Below, piece after piece: positions 31,872 to 41,774 of a DNA stretch of 64,000 nt. Source of the stretch: Ananas comosus (taxonomy: Eukaryota; Streptophyta; Magnoliopsida; Poales; Bromeliaceae); the NCBI RefSeq assembly GCF_001540865.1, contig NC_033640.1, forward strand, positions 4,895,681 through 4,959,680, read 5' to 3'. Each line of letters opens with the position of its first letter. Positions within the stretch are counted from its first letter, which is position 1. The position numbers and the translations under genes are program-made. A model generated the notes under the pieces. It was not told the DNA's origin. It ran no database searches and worked only from the letters and a program-made list of their open reading frames with translations.

Positions 31872-33829
31872 AATAGTTTGGGATTAACATCTACCAATTA
31901 TATCAGTATTATTCGTATCATTTAACGCAAAGTGTCAGACAAAATAATTATTTTGCTACAGACTTTCGCTATGAATTGAGCATTCATTAGATTTACTCTA
32001 AGCCCTCGACTAATGCGGCCCAAATATAACATTCACAGTCATCAATCGCAGCAACTAGTTGCCCGTAGACAGCCATCCGAAGTTTGCTCGTCTTAGTATT
32101 AGGAAAGAAGCACGGTCTCATTATAGCAGGTGGCAACCTTTTTGCCATCACATGGAAAGGTCATCACAGCAAACAAAAGAGAGAAGTGAGGGATGAGCGC
32201 TGAGCGTCGTCTTTGCCATAGATTGTAGTAATAATTATAAGGTATCAGGGAACCGAATATAGCGAAAACAAATATACTTTCCCTATCTTCCTAGCTCTAG
32301 ATCATTTATTATTTATTTAAAATTTTATTTACAATGTTAACTTCATAGCATGAATATTGACATCAAACAAAGCATAACGTAAAATGAATTAGTACCCTAT
32401 TTGTATTATTCTATCTTAGTATGTATATACCGCTCACTAAAAGTCAGACACCAATTATCACTGGAGAAAATCTTAAATGGAAGAAATAGCTTACACAGTA
32501 ATTGCAAAGAAAAAAAAAAATACAATTATAGATCTATAATAAATATGTGCCGCTAAAAGAAAAATGTTGCAAAAATATCAAGCAGATCATGAGTCGAAGA
32601 GGAGGAAAAAGGCCCTTCTTATGGAACCTACGAGGACAATCGAAGGCCAATTGCATAGGTATTACCCTTCCTAACTATTCCTGTTCTTTCATCTATCATA
32701 ATTGCTACCTCCATAAAAAATAACATTCAAGAAATTCATATAATTAAAGAAAAAGTATTAATCAAACATAAATCTAAATAAATTTTTGTGTATTGAAAGG
32801 AAAAGGAAAAAATATCCAGACAAGTATATTAGTCATAGTAGAAAAAATAAGTTATAGAATAGCAGTCAATAAAAAACCTGGAATGAAGTCTATTCCTTCT
32901 AATTCATTTTTGGCCTAAGAGCAAATGAGTTGAGTATGTAGACCAGCCTCGCCTCTTTTTTCTTTTACCCTCAGAGTCATCACTGCCGAAAAAAAAAGTA
33001 TGGAAATAATGCAAAAAGCATGCAATCCCACACTATGCAGAATTGTTATGGAAGCTTCCGCTTGTTCCAAGGCAATATTTTCACACTTTTCTCAAGAAGA
33101 GGAAGAAAATGAACAGGAGCATAAAGAAATCAAGGAAATCAGGTAATATTGGGAAAATCACAATGCATTAAAGGACTGGGACAAAAGCGAAATGATAGCT
33201 AATCGATCAGTCGAAAGGCAACCAAGTAAAATGGTTCTAAACTCACAAATAAAACAAAAGCCACAAATAAAACAAAAGTTCTCTTCTAAAATTTAATGAT
33301 TGAATATCTTAAGCAATCAAAATAACAAATAAAACAAAAGTTCTCTTCTAATCAAAATAAGCAAACTATTTGATAAGTTTTTTATACAAACTGTTCGATA
33401 ACTACAATCGCATGAACCCAAGAATAATCAAAATAATTTAATGAAGAACATAGTAGATCGCAGGAAAAACTTATTACTAAATAACATACAAAAATTCAAA
33501 AAGCTAAGAGTTACCTATCAATAAAAACTTTAAGTACATAAAGGGCAATTACAAAGTAAGGAGAGATTCAAAATAATGTGAAAAGAAAATAAAGGAGTCC
33601 TGTACCTCCCAGATAAAATTTAGGGTATTTTGGCCATGGTTCTTATTAAAACTATTTTCAAGCTGTTTTATACCAAGTCGGTTTTATAGACGAAGGAACA
33701 CCATGCCTAATCTTGAGATGATCTCGATATGATTTCCAAAATCATTTTGCAATGATCTCAATATGATTACACCTAAAATCTGCAATAAGAAAGTTGGATT
33801 GGCAATGCCTGTCATAAATACATAGTATT

Positions 33830-34010
33830 TGGAGCAGTGGATTACTGAGAATGACTAATGTGCAACCAGAACCATAGCCGAACACACATAGCTGCAGTCC
33901 CCCACAAATAAGTACATAACCAATAGCCACCATTGATAAGAACAATAGGAAGTGGTTGCCTATAAGTAGGCCATCCAAACTTCCACTTGTTCCAAGGCAA
34001 CATTAAAGGA
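33830..34010 (-). repeat. Diverged dispersed 185-bp unit
   Basis: aggaagtggttgcctataa and taggccatccaaact match the tandem units downstream. On the minus strand it reads as a hydrophobic frame, which I take as decayed or accidental. Confidence 0.6.
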
Positions 34011-34229
34011 GCTGATAGAACTGTGGTGCAGGTTAGAAACAATAAACAGCAACACAAATTGCCATAATTGCATTACATTATAAAAAAAAATTGCCAAAGT
34101 TCTCAAGTATGCAAAGAAGGCCCAAAAAAATTGGATGGACCAGTTAGATTCCGGCAAAAACTTGTATGTATAGAAGAATCACCGGTTGACGAAAGCAAAG
34201 ATTGGCATTTCTAAAAATGTTTGGGTTAA

Positions 34230-34530
34230 TCAATGCAATTTAGAATTATGAATTCTGATTTCAAATTACTACCAGGCATTTCGGAATTCAGCTAGGCAAT
34301 TCAGAGAAGGCATACAAAAGGAGTTTTATGTGATTTTCACACACCAGAATTTAGCTAGATAAATTAGAATTCAGCTAGGTAATTAAAAATTCAGCTAGGC
34401 AATTCAGAATTCCATGAGGAATAAGATAAATCAGAATTCAGGTAGGTAATTAAGAATTCAGCTAGGCAATTCAGAATTCCATGAAGAATATAGGGAAAAT
34501 AAATATACCTTGTTCACAGTCTCCTAGCCA
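34230..34530. repeat. gaattcagctagg repeat cluster
   Basis: At least four copies of aattcagctagg(c/t)aatt occur here, ending with tccatgaagaatataggg and aaaataaatatacc. A closely similar tail is at 44261-44332 and shorter relatives at 22905-23030, 34750-34830 and, inverted, 35400-35540. Confidence 0.8.
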
Positions 34531-34556
34531 TAAAACATTATTAGTTTGGCGCCGAG

Positions 34557-35401
34557 GCTGGCTTTGCTAGTAGCATTAACTGCTTGAGAACCCACATGCA
34601 CACCGAAAGTATTCCAAGTACAAATAAGAGCAACCGGCTGCCTATAGAGCAAGCCGTCCAAAGTACACCCATCGCCCCATGACCACCCAAGAAGGTCGGG
34701 CCTTCCTTAATTACTGCAACCATTTGACATTCAAGAAGAAGGCTATCATAGCATGGGAATTCAGAATTCAACTAGGCAATTTGGAATTACACGAAGAATA
34801 TAGGGAAAACAAAAATACTTTGCTCAGACTCCCCTAGGCATTAATTGCTAACTACATAAGAACTGACATGCACATCGACAGCATTCCGAATACAAATAAG
34901 AGCAACTGGTTGCCTAAAGAATAGGCCATCCAAAGTACACCCATCACCAACCAAGAAGGTCCACATCTCTCTCAATCATCGCAACCATCTGACATTCAAG
35001 GGGAAGGTCATCATAGCATAAGAATAGGAAAGCTAACTACATAAGAACCCACATGCACATCGACAGTATTCCGAATACAAATAAGAACAACTGGTTGCCT
35101 AAAGAATAGGCCATCCAAAGTACACCCGTCACCAACCAAGAAGGTCCGCATCTCTCTCAATCATCGCAACCATCTGACATTCAAGGGGAAGGTCATCATA
35201 GCATAAGAATAGGAGAGCTAACTACATAAGAACCCACATGCACATCGACAGTATTCCGAATACAAATAAGAGCAACTGGTTGCCTAAAGAATAGGCCATC
35301 CAAAGTACACCCATCACCAACCAAGAAGATCCGCATCTCTCTCAATCATCGCAACCATCTGACATTCAAGGGGAAGGTCATCGTAGCATAAGAATAGGAA
35401 A
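34557..35401. repeat. 185-bp tandem repeat, three units plus a diverged upstream unit
   Basis: Units start gctaactacataagaac at 34847, 35032 and 35217 and end at 35401: three periods of exactly 185 bp with very few differences. 34557-34760 is a diverged unit of the same family. On the minus strand the diverged unit is open (LLLECQMVAVIKEGP), but the three homogeneous units contain stops, so coding is unlikely. Confidence 0.9.
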
Positions 35402-37389
35402 GCTAAATTCTGATTACATTCAAGAGCAACCGCTTCACATTCTTCATGGAATTCCGAATGGCCTGGCTGAATTCTGAACTACCTAGCTGAATTCTGAAAT
35501 TGGAATTCAAAATTCTGAATTCTGAATTGCATGAAGATATTCGCTATATATAAAAGGTAGAATTAAGTGGATACTTCTCTTCCATGTTAAAAAAATCCCA
35601 GTAAGAATTTGATTCCAATGTTGACAGCCAAAACCAAGGCACATAATAAAAATTCTTAGAGGAAAATGGAACCAAAATTATTTAATTCTCAAATCCATAC
35701 CTTCCCAGCACCAAGCTTCCACAATTTTAATCTTTCCAACACATAGTGAAAGAATCCGCAAACATCAAGCAATAGCATCTATATAATATAGTTAATTTGG
35801 TTAGCTTAAATGCATTTCAAAGGAAACTGATTTGTATGGAAAGCAGTCAAGAGCTGATAGAGGAGGCATCCACTTACTATGCAATCTTAGAAAAATGAGC
35901 TAATTGATACCATCGAAATTAATCAAAATCCCACAAAAAATCTTAAGAAAAAAAAAATTCAATGAGGATTTTTTTTTTTTACCAAACAGCTGAAGAATTC
36001 ATACAAAACACATAAAAAACTCAATCTGATACCCGAAAATGAAATTGGCGCAGGAAATAAGATAAAACTTAACTGGTATCGAAAATAAATTCAAGTTCTT
36101 TCTACGGAAAAAAAAAATGTATAAATCAAAAGCCATAATATACATGTTTGGACGATTTGGGTACAAAAAAAGGAACCAATTCAGTTGAAAACAGATGTTT
36201 TTTTAACCTCTCAAACATTAACTAACAATCCAAATCATCACATGTTGAACCTAAGCAAGTAAAACATTAAGCAGCTATCTAAATCATTACTTGCTGAGCT
36301 TAAGTATAATGAGTAGAGCACCCAAACTCCCCACTGCAGTATAAAATGGATGCTTGCAAGAAAGATGAAAAGCTCTATATTAAATCAGCTTGTGAAAATC
36401 ACACCAAATAGTATACATGAATGAGTATAATAAACAAAAAATAATGTGAAAAGAAAATCAACTAATACTCCACATAAAATAGCTACTGTCAAACACCTTT
36501 TGATGATAGAATATCCGAATTAGTAAAAGAAAGTATAGAAAGGATTGCGCTACTCTTAGGCTACTTTATAGAAAGGATTCAAAATAGCTATTTTAAAGTA
36601 GCGATTAAGTGAGTTACTTTACCAAATGCCTACTTTATAAAATAGCTCACTTAATCGCAACCTCATAGGTGTCAAAATGATCTTTTATGCCTATTCAGAA
36701 AGTATAGAGTAGCCATTTTATATTTCTATAAAATAGCTCACTTTCTTTTAATCTCACATGTTTTGATACATACCGACACGCGTGGACGGGGATGGATTTT
36801 GAGACCCTCTCCGCGCAATAGAGGAGCTGCTTCTTAGCCGCCGCCGATGGGATCGTACGGCATGTACCGTTTGGGTTCACTAACTCAAAAGTGAGAAGGC
36901 TCAGAGAGCATGGAAAGTGTTAGAACTACCTGACAGCCAAACATCAACATCCAAAATTTGTTTCTAGCAAGAGCAAAATCAGAGTAAAAAGGAAAATTTC
37001 CACTAAGGATTATTCCACTAATCAGTGATCCTACTATTCTACAATGAGCAAAATAACAAATCCAACATCAGAAGAATCGCCAAACAAATTTCGGCTGCAA
37101 TCAACGAACAAAGCAACAACTCAACTCTTACAAAAGTAAAATAACAATCAAATTCAGAGATCGCAACATGTATAGGAATCCCCACAATTCAGCTGTTCCA
37201 AAAGTAAAACAGCAACGAAACCTCCCCAATCCGATTCACAGATCCAAATTTGCATCCAAATTTCAACTTGGGGAGGATTTAAACACACGCAGAGATCGCG
37301 ATTGCGCGATTGTACCACAATTATCGCGCGATTTAGACCGAATAAAAAGGAGAGACGACAAAAAGGGATTAGATCTAAGCGTGTAATAC

Positions 37390-37461
37390 CTCGAAGCTTC
37401 CGCAATCGATCGATCGATCCCTCTCCGATGCCCGCGGAGCGCCCTGCGATCGGCTCGGCAT
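37390..37461 (-). CDS. Candidate first coding exon, unknown gene
   Basis: On the minus strand an ATG at 37461-37459 opens 24 codons (MPSRSQGAPRASERD...) ending at a good splice donor, ttcgag/gtatta, in phase 0. The exon sits in a CpG-rich block typical of plant promoter and 5' regions, and AT-rich, intron-like DNA begins directly after the donor. No following exon was found, so this could be the 5' end of an unknown gene, an untranslated exon or chance. Confidence 0.25.
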
Positions 37462-38230
37462 TTCGTCGAACAGGGCGCGAGGGCCAGGGAGAGGGCGCGG
37501 GGGCCTGTGAGCTCCGATCAATCGCGTGATGGGGAAGATCCTCGCAGATCGGAGAAAGATGAGAGGCAGGATCGGGGAGAGAGAGATCTGCAGGATCTAC
37601 AGATCCACAGGGCGACAACCCTCCATGCCCTGCGGGATCTGCGATCGCAGGAACGGATGGGTAGTGGTGGGGAGATGGCATACTGCGACAACTCTCCGAG
37701 CCCTACGGGCTTTGCGGAACCACAGGGGATAGGAAGGGCGACAAAGGAAAGAGACGGGCAGAAGGGCGCGGGAATGCAGGATCTGCGATCGCAGGAACGG
37801 GTGGGTGGTGGTGGGGGGATGGCATACTGCGACAACTCTCCGAGCCCTGCAGGCTGTGCGGAACCACAGGGGACAGAAAGGGCGACAAAGGAAAGAGGCG
37901 GGCAGAGGGGCGCGGGAATCGCGGGTGAGAGAGGGTAGGGATCGAAGGCGCGCGAGAGGGAACGAAAGACACGGGACGGACGACATGTAAGCCCACGCCG
38001 TGCGCCCGCACGTACGGGGGGAGCGACAACTCTCCGCATCCTGCGGGATTTGCGAGGGTTGCGCGCGACCCGCGCCCGTGCCCGCCGCTGCCACCCACTA
38101 CGCTCGCCCGCGCTGGGAAAAAAAAATAGTGGGGGCCACTGAAGCCCCCCGCCAAACGCGAGGATGCTTCGAAGGGGCACGAGAGGGAATGGTAGAGAGG
38201 GAGACGCTGAGGAGCCGACACGTCGGCCAC
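37400..38230. promoter_or_regulatory. GC-rich, CpG-rich block (possible promoter region)
   Basis: The composition contrasts sharply with the AT-rich DNA on both sides. Long overlapping open frames on both strands follow from the high GC content and the tandem repeat, and none shows a known domain. Confidence 0.35.
37639..37926. repeat. 144-bp tandem repeat, two full units with partial copies on both sides
   Basis: Units start ctgcgatcgcaggaacgg at 37639 and 37783 and share gcatactgcgacaactctcc and gcgacaaaggaaagag. Partial copies occur at 37611-37650 and 38021-38057. Confidence 0.9.
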
Positions 38231-38300
38231 AGTAAAACTCAGGATTCATTATATCTATAGATATGGTTACCAATAGGTAATCCCATCTTGTTCTACACAT

Positions 38301-39644
38301 TGCATCTTAGTCCTAAAATAGGTATTTTAATTGCACACACTATAAACAATGAATAATGTCTGATAGTCAGATGCTCAAACAACCTTCCAAGATGGATTGC
38401 GTATAGATCTAAAAATGAATATAATTAAAGGTATGGCTTTTAGATCTCTTTTTTTTTGGATGCATAAGTAGAGACATACAAACCACAAAAATCAAACTCC
38501 TTTTATAGTTAGCTTGACCAATTCTGACACCATGCGATCTAAATATAAAAGAGGTCTAAAACAAACAACGAAAATCTCAAAACTTGACTTCACTGTTACC
38601 AACCCTCAAGTGAAAAGCTATTTGGACGTAAGTCAAGCAAGTTCAACAAAACATGGTGTTCACCAAACTTTCCTTCCAGCCAATATTTTTAGCAAACAAA
38701 AAAGTTCTAATGATCGAACTGACTTGAGTCTCCAAAGTAGTCGTTTATTTAAAAATTGCCTATGGTTGATTTGGGTCCCACACATTTCGTCATATAGAAA
38801 GCAAGGCTGTGCTTTGAGTTTGACCAATATGCAGACATAAAGAAACACACAATTATGAAAGAAAACAAGGATTTGAGGAAATGGGAGGCCTCACATTTAA
38901 TCCACTGGTTGTGGAGCACCAATTACAGCAATTGCAAGTCACCTACAACATATCGCTTCTGGTACGGGTTTGCCAATTGCATAGAGGTGAAGCAAAGCCT
39001 AAAAATCTTAGAACTCAAAATCATAAAAATCCACAGAAAAAGAAATTATCGCCACAGAACAAAAACTGACTGTTTCTTTCCTTTCAAGATAATAAACCAT
39101 ATTTTGAGATAATTAATGATTCAATACGAAGAATGCTAAACTTTTAATCGGTGAAAAGAAAAACTAAAGGCCAATATACAAAGGCCCTAATACAAAGGCA
39201 CATTATACAACAGACTAATCAAAACCTTCTGAGAGATTTTCGCCAAAAAGCTAATCCAATCATAAACATCATATAAATTAAAACAAACAGACATGAAGAA
39301 ATAAAAAAACAGAGTTCTGCACTGCTATTTAAGTTCCTTCACGTTTTTTTTATCATCATTGCTCCATGATGGACCAGGACGGTAAAAAGGTAAGCAGTTG
39401 TACAAAAGCAAGCAAAGAATGATAAAAATGGCAAAGACAACCCTGCACTTGTACATAACAACGAAAGGACCGAAAGAAGCCAACCTAAGCTAAGACACGC
39501 GGCCAACATTCTGTGCTACAAAGAAACCACCAAGCTAAAGCTAATACCGATGCCTAAAGCACTCATTTGGCATTAAATCACAGAATACAAATACCTGAAA
39601 TGAATAATATACAACAAAAAACAAGAAATGAGAAATATCTAAAT
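38301..39644. other. Intergenic DNA without recognised features
   Basis: Moderately AT-rich. Short frames at 38514-38840 and 38855-39112 have no recognisable motif. It probably includes sequence downstream of the mL40-like gene. Confidence 0.4.
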
Positions 39645-39650
39645 TTTATT
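39645..39650 (-). terminator. Polyadenylation signal of the mL40-like gene
   Basis: AATAAA on the minus strand lies 177 bases after the stop codon, a usual distance in plants. Confidence 0.4.
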
Positions 39651-39826
39651 GATAAATAAATTATCTCTCACTGAACAACCATTTGAACAATGTCCGGAAA
39701 CCACTCGACTGCTGAGACTAAAGAGTACACGATGAAAAGCGAAAACCAAGAATCCTGTAACAGAGCATAAGTGGTCATAGATCTCACCTCAAAAAGGAGG
39801 CTCTTTTTGGGTTATTTGCGGCCTTT

Positions 39827-40627
39827 CTACCGCAGCTTCTCCTTGACCGAGTACTTCTTGGCGGCCTCGCGAACCTGCTCGATGTAGCCCTCGATGGGCG
39901 GCGTGAGGGTGGCCATGAACCTGTTGGCCGGGAACGGCGTCAGGTCGGGCACCAGGGCGGCGGCCCGGAGGTGGTCGGGCAGGGCGGCAACGGCCGCCTT
40001 CTTGAGGCGGAGGAGGTTGGACTCGGCGGCCTGCCGCGCACGGTGGCGGCGCATGAGCACCCGGCTGTACTCCTTGGCGAGGCGGCGGCCGTCCTCGACG
40101 GTGAGCTCGTAGCTGGGGATGGCGTCGGCGTCGACGAGGCCGAGGGTGATGGGGTCGAGGCCCGGGGTGCCCATGAGGACGCGCTCCTCCTCGGAGGCGG
40201 CGGGGCTCTTCTTGGACCGGGCCTTGGCGAGGTCGAGCTCGCGCTGGCGCTCCTTGGAGATGAGGCCGAGCTTCTCGCGCTCGGCCTCGCGGCGGCGGTC
40301 TTTGGGGGAGAGGTGGCGGAGCGGGGTGGGGGCGGAGAGGCAGGAGGAGACCATCTGGTTGAGGCGCTCCACGGCGTCGCGGTGGGACCGGCCGCCGCGG
40401 GACGCCGCGGAGGAGTCGTCGCCGCCGCCGCCGCCCGAGGGCTTCTTCTTGGGGATGGAGGAGCGCTTCAGAGGCTGCCCCGACTTGAGCTTGCCCTTGC
40501 CCTTGGCGGTGCCGCTCACCGGCGCGCGCTGCTGGAGCTGGTGGTGCTGCGGCGGTGGAGCAGGAGCTAGGGTTAGGGTTCGGAGCGAGCAGAGGAGCCT
40601 CGAGGGGTTAGGGCTTCGCCGGATCAT
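39827..40627 (-). CDS. Mitochondrial ribosomal protein mL40-like (MRP-L28 family)
   Basis: This 266-residue single-exon gene is the only host gene that looks intact. The start at 40627 was chosen because it opens with MIRRSPNPSRLLCSLRTL, a basic, Ser/Leu/Arg-rich, acid-free segment typical of a mitochondrial presequence; in-frame sequence upstream encodes a GA-repeat tract and is better read as 5' UTR. Residues about 35-85 are low-complexity and basic. The C-terminal half (LTVEDGRRLAKEYSRVLMRRH, LRLKKAAVAALPDHLRAAALV, PDLTPFPANR, TPPIEGYIEQVREAAKK) matches the pattern of plant mL40 proteins and aligns with the FPF...TPPI..Y end of animal MRPL40. mL40 is a structural protein of the mitoribosome large subunit. 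Codons are strongly GC-biased. Confidence 0.65.
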   Translation of the reverse strand: MIRRSPNPSRLLCSLRTLTLAPAPPPQHHQLQQRAPVSGTAKGKGKLKSGQPLKRSSIPKKKPSGGGGGDDSSAASRGGRSHRDAVERLNQMVSSCLSAPTPLRHLSPKDRRREAEREKLGLISKERQRELDLAKARSKKSPAASEEERVLMGTPGLDPITLGLVDADAIPSYELTVEDGRRLAKEYSRVLMRRHRARQAAESNLLRLKKAAVAALPDHLRAAALVPDLTPFPANRFMATLTPPIEGYIEQVREAAKKYSVKEKLR

Positions 40628-40644
40628 TGTCTCTTTATTAGGGT

Positions 40645-40646
<2 letters not shown>

Positions 40647-40678
<32 letters not shown>
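40647..40678. repeat. TC/GA microsatellite in the 5' leader of the mL40-like gene
   Basis: A (TC)n run begins about 20 bases upstream of the start codon; on the transcript strand it is (GA)n. GA-rich leaders are common in plants and may influence core promoter activity. Confidence 0.9.
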
Positions 40679-40681
<3 letters not shown>

Positions 40682-41062
40682 ATCTATGGAAGAAATTGGG
40701 TTGGGTGAAAGGGGTTTAGGGTTAAACAGGGAGTGAGTGGGAAAGGAGAAGATGCGAGTATAGCGGTACCAGATTAAGGGCCGATAGGTGTTAGGGTCCA
40801 TTTGCTTCAAGTAAAATCATAAAAAATAATTTGTATAAAAATATTTTCCGTGAAAAAAAAAATTACAGTTTGAATTTTCATTTTCTATCGAAAAATAGTG
40901 GAAAAATAAAAATTTTAATTTTTTTTTCAAATCCGTAGTCGAGCCAAATAACTAGAAAAATATTTTCATACCGAAAATAATTTTTCGATTCGTTTTACGC
41001 CGAACTAAGCATCTCCTTAGCAAAGTGGGACTTCGTGACCCTGAGGCAACAATTATAATGAA

Positions 41063-41430
41063 CTAGTGAAGGCCCGCGCTTCGCGGCGGAAAATTTACGC
41101 AATTTTTAAAATATTTTGAACAAACTTTTTTAATTTTTTAATTTTTAAATCTAAATTGAAGAGAGAGAAAAATTAAAAAAAATTATTTAAATAAAAAGGG
41201 ATAAAAAAAAATTTGAAGTTTGAAGCCCGATTTATTATATGTATTATTAATAAACTAATTAATTATATTATATATAACATTATTAATAAATTTAATTAAT
41301 TAATTAACTTTATAGAGTTTAAAATTTTAAAATTTTAAGCTTTGAAGATTAAATTTGAAATAAATATTATCTGTTAACATTTAAATTTAAATTTTAAATA
41401 TAAAGTATAAAATTTGGGAATTAAAAGTTT
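41063..41430 (-). mobile_element. Candidate non-autonomous Helitron 3' end
   Basis: On the minus strand the sequence ends with a GC-rich hairpin (ccgccgcgaagcgcggg), then about ten bases and CTAG followed by T. This is the standard Helitron 3' terminus (hairpin, CTRR, insertion before T). The body is AT-rich; 41160-41260 matches 22310-22400. The 5' TC end was not located, so the right border is arbitrary. Confidence 0.45.
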
Positions 41431-41435
41431 AAAAT

Positions 41436-41555
41436 TCTCTCTCTCCCTCTCTCTGCCTCTCTTTCTCTCTCTCTCTTTCTTTCTCCCCTAGCTCCCTCTC
41501 TCTCTCTCTCTTTCTCTCTCTTTCCTCTCTCTCTCTCTTTCTCTCTCTCTCACTC
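41436..41555. repeat. CT-rich simple repeat
   Basis: An imperfect (CT)n/(CTTT)n tract abuts the MITE that follows. Confidence 0.9.
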
Positions 41556-41774
41556 TTAATAGTGTAGATCAAGTCTAACGGAGCCGATCGTCGATTTGGA
41601 AGCCGCATCATCGAAAACAACTTGATAGCACAGGAGGCCCCGTGCTACCGATAGTATAGTAGCCGGACTCTATATATATATATATATATAGAGTCCGGCT
41701 ATTATACTATTATGAGTACGATCGCCCTCGTACTCATAAGTTGTTTTCGATGATAGAGCTTCCGAATCGATGAT
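41556..41774. mobile_element. Two abutting MITE ends joined at a TA tract
   Basis: 41556-41670 equals the right terminal repeat of the 58876-59415 MITE (gtgtagatcaag, cggagccgatcgtcgatttg, gaaaacaacttgatagcac). After a (TA)n core, the mirror sequence tatagagtccggctattata begins another element that is cut by the LTR at 41775. Confidence 0.75.

Larger units (their letters stand above)
28987..37389. other. Long AT-rich non-coding region with ancient internal duplications
   Basis: No frame in these 8.4 kb has a recognisable domain. The sequence is intron-like and self-similar: 29900-30230, 30420-30760 and 35990-36340 share order and words such as caggaaataa and aaattcaag. Units of about 185 bp recur in it, and A-tracts are common (29 A at 31838-31866). 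It ends at a GC-rich block with a plausible minus-strand splice donor, so it could be a large intron or a non-coding transcript, but no acceptor exon was identified. Confidence 0.45.

Noticed and set aside
33742..34771. Hydrophobic minus-strand frames resembling a membrane protein
   Set aside because: They fall in the diverged 185-bp units. The homogeneous units of the same family contain stops, so conservation of coding is not supported.
34847..35401. CRISPR-like array
   Set aside because: The units are contiguous 185-bp repeats without short direct repeats and unique spacers, and the genome is that of a plant.
37154..38300. Long Pro/Ser/Arg-rich frames (up to 260 codons) on the minus strand
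   Set aside because: They read through a 144-bp repeat in a CpG-rich block, are open in several frames at once and have no known motif.
41556..41774. MicroRNA precursor, because of the long perfect stem around the TA tract
   Set aside because: The stem is formed by the ends of two MITE copies meeting at TA, which accounts for the inverted symmetry.
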